Assembly (NCBI GenBank): GCA_973895155.1
Contig: OZ316897.1
Span: 7,564,001 to 7,628,000, forward strand
DNA: 64,000 nt
Direction: 5' to 3'
DNA from: Marsupella aquatica
Taxonomy: Eukaryota > Marchantiophyta
Part shown: positions 58,501-64,000 of the stretch, one piece after another
How positions within the stretch are numbered: the stretch's first letter is position 1
How the letters are laid out: every line of letters begins with the position of its first letter
Notes under the pieces: generated by a model
Seen by the model: only the letters and a program-made list of their open reading frames with translations
The model's database searches: none
Told to the model about the DNA's origin: nothing
Made by a program: the position numbers and the translations under genes

Positions 58501-59927
58501 AATCAGGGTTTTTTCTCTCGCTTGTTCTTCTCCGTCAATACGTACATCTCTGCACAAGTACCTAGAAAATCTTCAAACTCATGACTAAGAAGAGGAGTGA
58601 TTTTGGATGTTTTCGTAGACCAGTCTTTGGTGGCCTCTTTCAACATGAGTGACTGCCGCTTTGCGACCTCATCAGCCGACCAAGGATTGCCTTGACTTGC
58701 TGCCAATGCCATGTCCATCTTGAACTGGTTAGTGTAAGCTTTGATTTTGTTTTCGCACAAAATATAAACAAGAGCTTCCAGGGGCATTTTCCGTGTGTAC
58801 CAAGAATGTTTTCGAGTCTTCTGTTTTATATACTCAAACTTTGCATAATTGGCGCTGTCAATTATTGACTTATAGTACTCTAGATCGTGAGAGAGAATCC
58901 TTTGGATTCTATCTGTGTCAAGGATCCAAGATGGTTCAACAACGGCCTGCCCTAACCTGCAATAGGCCATGTTTGAAATTAGTAGCGCCAGACGCTAGCA
59001 TAAAAAACACTCTCTGTAGTATTAATTTAACAGCAACGAATTGTGGAAATGTTTAATTACAAGTTTGGGCCAAATTACTTACTGGTTGACTGTGTGCATA
59101 GCCGCCTCAATCTGAATTTGCGAAGCTTTATCACCCTTGAAAATGGTGCAGAGAACTTTGGGATGATACTTGACATTGTCTGGATTTTCCTTTGTGACCA
59201 TAGTCCACGAGTAAAGTCGGTGATTCCCATCAAACACTGAGAACATTTTGTCTTTCAAGATCGTAAAAGCTGGATTTGCCTCGCATTCTAACTCAAATTT
59301 CTCGTTCTCAGCAACCCAAATAGCATCCCAAGTCTCCCTAATCTTGTCAGTGCATATCTGCTCCACACCATCGGAATTGGTTGGTTGCACAAAAAACCGC
59401 ATTCCAATCCTTGGATTGTAGCCACTACTTCGGAACGAGTCTTTCAATTTCTCAATTGACGCACTCTCCTTCTGAAGCGTCCACACTACCTCCATGTGGA
59501 TCAACCAACAAAGCGGAATCCTGGGTGGTTCCTTCTCGTTTCCCCAGAAATCTTTTCCAAATGACATTATGTGTCGCGAGATGACTTCATCCATCCCTAA
59601 TCCAACCTCGTTGCCCTCTCCCAGCGCGTAATCGGTCATGCTATCCGTGTCCATTCGGACCCTTCTGGACTTCTGGAGTGGTAGTGTTGCGTTGAAGGAA
59701 GTGATTGCTCCGCTCGACCTTGTAACTTGATGCGAGTAAAATGCCCAGAGAACGAAGATTGTGTAGACTCGCAATGACCGAGATCTTCCTCTGGAACTGT
59801 GGTATACCCTCTTGGAGAGCTTGGGGCGCTTGAAGGTTGCATTGTGGAGCATGTCAATACGTGAAGGTCTCTGTACGACACAGAGCCAGTCTCTACCCTC
59901 ACGCTCTGAACAAATTACCGTACACAA
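55592..59927 (-). pseudogene. ParB-like domain fused to a DNA methyltransferase-like domain
   Basis: A spliced minus-strand gene. The ParB/sulfiredoxin-like hallmark FSVFDGNHRLYSWTMV is in exon 1 (ends 59,083). The intron 58,957-59,082 joins VNQ to LGQAVVEPSW in frame. A long helical region follows (58.9-57.6 kb), then an acidic linker. Next come a methyltransferase-like block, CFLRAMDPFLSDDGIIAILH, where the DPPY box should precede it but reads LIYLPIGLKP, and motif I, CPGDIVLDCAIGSGS, then FVAGDNCGQFVIGLKNRKEF. Motif I after the catalytic block is the beta-class order. Introns 56,608-56,789 and 55,887-56,031 keep frame; the last gives an acidic end (RSESSESECSD). Frameshifts at about 58,515 (A6 run), 58,190, 56,355 and 56,215 break it. 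The start is uncertain: ATG 59,927 or a Met in another frame at about 59,840. Its product probably bound DNA. Methylation activity is doubtful in this copy. Confidence 0.6.
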
Positions 59928-60739
59928 AGAACTACATAAAACCTTTAAAACTTTTCCATCATAGTGTTGTTGACATCATGTGACGGAGAACGAGAAGGAT
60001 TGAAAGAATCTCACTGACCAATCCAAACAAGGACAAGTGGCAAGGACTGTTTGAAATGAGTAGAATTAACGTCTATTTTCAAAGTCATTTGTGGATGTAG
60101 CGATGAACGGGAGTGTATCGTTAAACAATCCAGCGGAAAACAACACAAAGTAAGGAATTCTTTCATACATGTTACCGTTAGATGTAACCGTTGGGCAAAC
60201 CAAAGTCATCTCCATGGATCCTAGCGCCCGACGCTAGTATAAAAAACCATTAAAAAATACTCTCATACATGACGATGACATGGAGGAGATTATGTCAGCC
60301 CCGGGCGCTAGCTATGTATACCCCTTATATTTTCCCAAGAAGTACCGATTCCGATACAAAATCAAATGTTTATTGATTTTTTCAGCAATTCCATCAAAAT
60401 CAACAAAATATTTCACTTTGACTTGACAGTCCGCCAATGATAGCGCCTGGCGCTAGCACGTTCAGTCTGGTTTCTAAGTTGAAACCCAAGTACTTCTTTA
60501 TGGTAGCGTCGAGCGCTAATAATTATCTGATCGTGATTTTTGCACGTTACCGGTAAGTAGTGTTGTTGGCAAAATGACAAACTACATTTATGTGTCTGCA
60601 CCTAACGACTAGTACCCATTTTGTCGTTTACAAATGATAATCTTCTGAGGTTCGGAATGAGTTTACTTAACTTAAGTGGAGTAATGTTCTCCTATTTTCT
60701 CAGTTCCTTTGTTTGTCAAATTAAGATCATTCTCCCCCA
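59928..60739. promoter_or_regulatory. Divergent intergenic region with four palindromes
   Basis: It separates the 5' ends of the ParB/methyltransferase-like gene (minus) and the transposase (plus). Palindromes lie at 60,221, 60,296, 60,441 and 60,504. This is the natural place for a shared promoter, and for autoregulation if either protein binds the palindrome. No clear TATA box was identified. Confidence 0.45.
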
Positions 60740-63700
60740 ATGTCTAATTCAGTCGAGCTTCTTCGTCCTGATACTAGGGAGATTGTAAGCATCCCTGTAG
60801 GTTCATCCGACACGTACAAACAGGTTAGTGAGAACTATCTTTGTGGAAGATTTGACGTTGCCATCAACGACATCCATTCTATCAAACCTGACCATGCATC
60901 TGGAGAGGAGATAGATGATGCACTGTTTGATATCGATGATGGACTCAGATTTTGGCACCTCAACGCTGGAAAGAGATACATTATCAATATCCAACAACAT
61001 TCCGTTCTGAATGAAATACATCCAGTTCCATTCATTGACCTTTTCGAGAGTGATGAGGAGGAGGTTGCCGTAGATTTGCAGACATCAGCCAATCCAAGAC
61101 CTTCTATCAAGATAGAAGGTCACTCTCCTTCCGAGCCAAACGTTTCGGGGGGTGTTGTGTACCGCCGAAGTGCGATGGATGCCATTCTCAAATGAACTGG
61201 CCATAGTGAACTGTCGCGGTTCATCCGAACAAGTTATTTCAGGCATGAGCAGGTGAATTGTCTACCAAGTAAATACAATGGAAATGTTGTGTTTGAATTG
61301 CCTCCGGCAGAAGGTCTGCTATCAAAAGGTTCAAGGCTCCGTGACATGGACAGGCCTAAAGACTGCTACTTCTGGACACGGATATTTCCAACTTCTGCGA
61401 ATGTCCAACCTAAAAAGTTTTGGGAATTTGGTAAAGTGACGTGTACTGGTGCGCTCGAATGTCAAAATCAGAAATGTGATTATCTGTTGCGGAAGAAAAG
61501 AAGAAATTCAAAAGCTTGGGATGGGACACCCAAACTTGCTGGGCCACATACCGTGGGAAAGATTATTGAGGAGGGTGGAGTTGTTTGTCACTACTGCCAA
61601 CAATTGCCCTTTTGTACTGAAACTTGTTCAACAATGCTTTTTTATATGTACCCGCAATTACTTCTCGACGCGGATACATGTAAACATATGTCGCGTCTTG
61701 CTGTGCATGTCAGAACTCATGCGCATCCCAGTCGTAAAGTTTTTTCTTGAGGTGTGGAAAAGATTGCTCATGAGTTCATAAAGAAGCAACATGAAGCTAC
61801 ACCGTGTGCCACACCATCGGGTATGAAGAATGCCATAACTGGATCTTTAAGGAAGGCTCTCTGTGTGTCCAACAATGACATCGGAGAATCGGAGGAAAGA
61901 GAAATTTGGGAGTCGTTAATGGTTGTTTCGACCCCTCAAAAGTTTGCATCTCTTTTTTGGAGTGTTCGGCAAGACCAAAAAGGTAAAGGTGAGTTAGAGT
62001 TTCTTGTGGAAATGCAGAAATGCATAAATTTCCCTTTCTACAATGTTACATGCTCCCAGGTCAAGGCTGTAAGGAGGAGAGGCCACATATTTTCAAAATG
62101 ACGATAAAAGGGCACGGATCTGGAGTTGATTTGTTGTGCCAAATGCAACCTGGAGGTCGACTAGAAGGCGCGTGGGTTAGTTTTGATGTGATGAGGAGAA
62201 TGACCAAGGATTGGATAACTTTTAGCACTCATGTTTATGATCACAATTACCGGGCTCTTTGCACAATTTTCACATGTGAGTTGAAAGCTGAAGATTCTGA
62301 GTCGTTAGAAAAAGCCTGGAAATTGATGATTGAGGTTTGCCATGAAAATGGGTTAGACAACGTAGTAATCCATGGATTCATGGCTGACAATGCTCAAGCT
62401 GGATGGAATGTTGTTCGGAACGTGTTTTTTGGTGGACATCCTAACCCGGAAAAGGAGCGATCAGATGCATTTCACTTCTATCAATCGTTTCATCATCATT
62501 CAATTGAAGGAGTATTGGAAGAAAAACGAGAAGAGCACCGGAAGATGTGGGACTCTTTAAGGAACGCGTCAACATTTCTTGGAGCCTACAAAATTTCCAG
62601 GGAAATCGACGTGTGGTGGAGATCAAGGAATTGTGTTCCAAGAAAGCTTCAGATACTCCAAGGTTGGCTTGCGTGGTGGGTGGTCCGATGGCGTCAATGG
62701 GGAAATTTCATTCATTTGGTGAGTTTCAACATCCATTAACAAGTAAACACTCGAAATCAAGATTAAAAAGAAGGAATCAAACAAAGTCATACTAGCGCTT
62801 GGCGCTATCATTATTTCCAATGACTTTCGTGTCCCAGTTCCACTCCAATATTTGCCCAAGTTTTGATACTAGCGCCCGACGCTAGTTTTATTACCCACTT
62901 GTTACTCGTATTTGTCCATATTCTAGTGTGAATGGTGGTAGCGCCAGGCGCTGGCATTGATTAAACCCAAAAACCTAACAAAATGATTTGGTTCAAATGT
63001 TTCTTTATTGAGTGCAGTGACTAAGCCATATTTCCTAAACTGTGCTCCAAATGTTTTATGCAGAACAAAAGCGTAGAGGAAAGCGCTATGATTCCTAACT
63101 GTACTACTTTAGAGGCGGCACATTCCATAATGAAGGCTTGGCAAACTAAGAAAAAGGCTGGTCTATTTGAAGCATGTGAGATGGATCAAAATAGGGCTCT
63201 TTCACAAGTTGCTGCGTATACGGCGTATAAGAGAGGTCTTAACCGAGGAACCGGACCTACAATTTGGGAATTGGCATTCCGTTCGGCAGACCAGGCAATT
63301 TCTTCAAAACTTTTCCAAGATGCTTCCAATATGCTTCTTTCCGGTGCGGCTGAATTCGACCTGGAAAGGAGTGGCCCTCTCAATGGGGATGTTACCACAA
63401 AGTCTATGAAGAGGAAAGGTCAAGCCTCTGGGAACATCTCGGCACAAGACTCCCATCGGCATGACACTATTCTTGTAACATCACCAAATACTCGAGGCAT
63501 GAAAAGGAAAAACTTAAACAAGACTGAATTCTCCCCCGTTGCATTGGGTCCTGTTCACCATGACATTGGCGTTGTGGACCTGTCAGAAAGTGAAATTGAA
63601 GAAGGCAGTCATTCGAGTACTCCGCCCTGGAGGAGGTCAACAAGGTCGTCTGCAGCCCCGCAAAGTGCACCTCCACACCTCCAAAAGGTTGTCCATGACT

Positions 63701-64000
63701 CAGCTATGTTGGAGACAGATGTGCGACCAGGGGCGTGGCACCAAGAAGAGTGACAAGACATGGTGCAGGGCCTCAGTGTAATGGATCTCTTGGTGGAAAA
63801 TTGGATCGAGATGAGTGTCGTAATCGTCTTAAAAAGGTTGGTTACCCGTCAATGGATGGTGTAGTTGGCATTGTTGTCAAAGGATACCGCGTGTTCAGGG
63901 GAGAACCACACCCTGAGATGATTTGGTTTTGTCCCAATAGTGCATGCTATAAGAGCCGGCCCCGTCGTAATGTGGTGAATCTTCCCCCATTCCTCATAGC
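60740..64000 (+). pseudogene. MULE-like DDE transposase, runs off the window
   Basis: From ATG 60,740 (MSNSVELLRPDTREIVS) the frame runs to 61,750 with one TGA (61,193; LK-stop-TGHSELSRF, CGA expected) and on past TGA 61,748 to about 62,090. A frameshift there leads to the catalytic part: GAWVSFDVMRRMTKDW (candidate first Asp), VIHGFMADNAQAGWNVVRNV (second Asp), FHFYQSFHHHS (C/H region, Cys lost) and WLAWWVVRWRQWG. Zinc-type pairs occur earlier (CQNQKCDY, CHYCQQLPFCTETC) with an RLAVHVRTHAHP motif like the H-x-G-x-H-x-H of transposon fingers. The intron 62,719-63,063 holds three palindromes. Exon 2 continues with NLS-like KSMKRKGQ and, after a frameshift at a G-run near 63,730, CNGSLGGKLDRDECRNRLKK to the window end. 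The family is a MULE-like transposase. Subfamily not named. Confidence 0.6.

Larger units (their letters stand above)
53942..62954. repeat. Family of 17 dispersed CTAGCGCCNGGCGCTAG palindromes
   Basis: Starts of the copies: 53,942, 54,102, 54,341, 54,620, 55,422, 55,529, 56,649, 56,742, 57,568, 58,982, 60,221, 60,296, 60,441, 60,504, 62,792, 62,869 and 62,938. Each is 15-17 bp with the centre CCNGG or CCCGA. Most have one to three changes from the consensus, usually transitions (GCGCC to GCACC, GTGCC; GGCGC to GACGC). They lie in introns of the minus-strand methyltransferase-like gene (56,649, 56,742, 57,568, 58,982), in the transposase intron (three copies), between the two genes (four copies) and at 3' flanks. 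None overlaps a well-supported internal exon. I noticed none before 53.9 kb. Confidence 0.92.

Noticed and set aside
53942-63800. Integrated giant-virus (NCLDV) segment
   Set aside because: SET, methyltransferase and ParB-like genes could suggest it, and such insertions are known in non-seed plants. But there are spliced introns, a transposase-like gene, and no capsid, polymerase or packaging ATPase in view. A transposon is the simpler reading. The missing right flank leaves this open.

Overview
The window reads as land-plant nuclear DNA. Evidence is GT-AG introns of about 120-350 bp, AAACCCTAA (telo-box) elements beside TATA-like sequence, several plant-type transposon families and one intact conserved eukaryotic gene (DUF1764 family). 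The mix (a LINE with a restriction-like endonuclease, large MULE-like elements, a ParB/methyltransferase-like gene) suggests a non-seed plant such as a moss, liverwort, lycophyte or fern. That placement is inference. Most of the window is layered, decaying transposons.

Layout: 0.57-1.32 kb, a retroposed fragment with an A-tail. 1.85-2.35 kb, a GAGTACCC repeat field. 4.6-8.3 kb, a near full-length LINE with one 1,132-codon frame broken only by four stop codons. 9.2-11.6 kb, a hAT transposase pseudogene. 15.8-17.3 kb, an eroded pyrimidine-rich ORF. 17.6-17.9 kb, a minus-strand gene start with promoter elements. 18.07-32.82 kb, one large MULE with about 525-bp terminal inverted repeats and two convergent genes, as in MuDR, into which a complete 6.2-kb copia element (344-bp LTRs, 5-bp target duplication) has inserted. 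33-36.5 kb, degraded coding sequence and then the intact DUF1764 gene. 36.5-41.7 kb, no gene, but one foldback element. 41.7-44.3 kb, a decayed second LINE copy with its own insertions. 47.3-48.1 kb, a copia 3' end.

The right third is the most unusual part. At 48.2-53.5 kb there is a divergent pair: a low-complexity acidic/basic protein on the minus strand and a SET-domain protein on the plus strand, with a TTTGCGAAG-like motif field around the first and an 80-90 bp minisatellite between them. At 53.9-64 kb there is a second divergent pair: a spliced minus-strand gene that combines a ParB-like domain with a beta-class-like DNA methyltransferase fold, and a plus-strand MULE-like transposase. 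A 15-17 bp palindrome, CTAGCGCCNGGCGCTAG, occurs 17 times here, in introns, between genes and even forming stop codons. I noticed no copy elsewhere in the window. This looks like an undescribed large DNA transposon carrying its own methyltransferase-like gene, with palindromes that could bind either protein.

One signature runs through nearly all the elements: in-frame stops are mostly TAG where CAG (Gln) is expected and TGA where CGA (Arg) is expected. Those are the products of C-to-T change at CHG and CG, the plant cytosine-methylation contexts. The damage therefore looks like methylation-driven decay of silenced transposons, with frameshifts added in the older copies.
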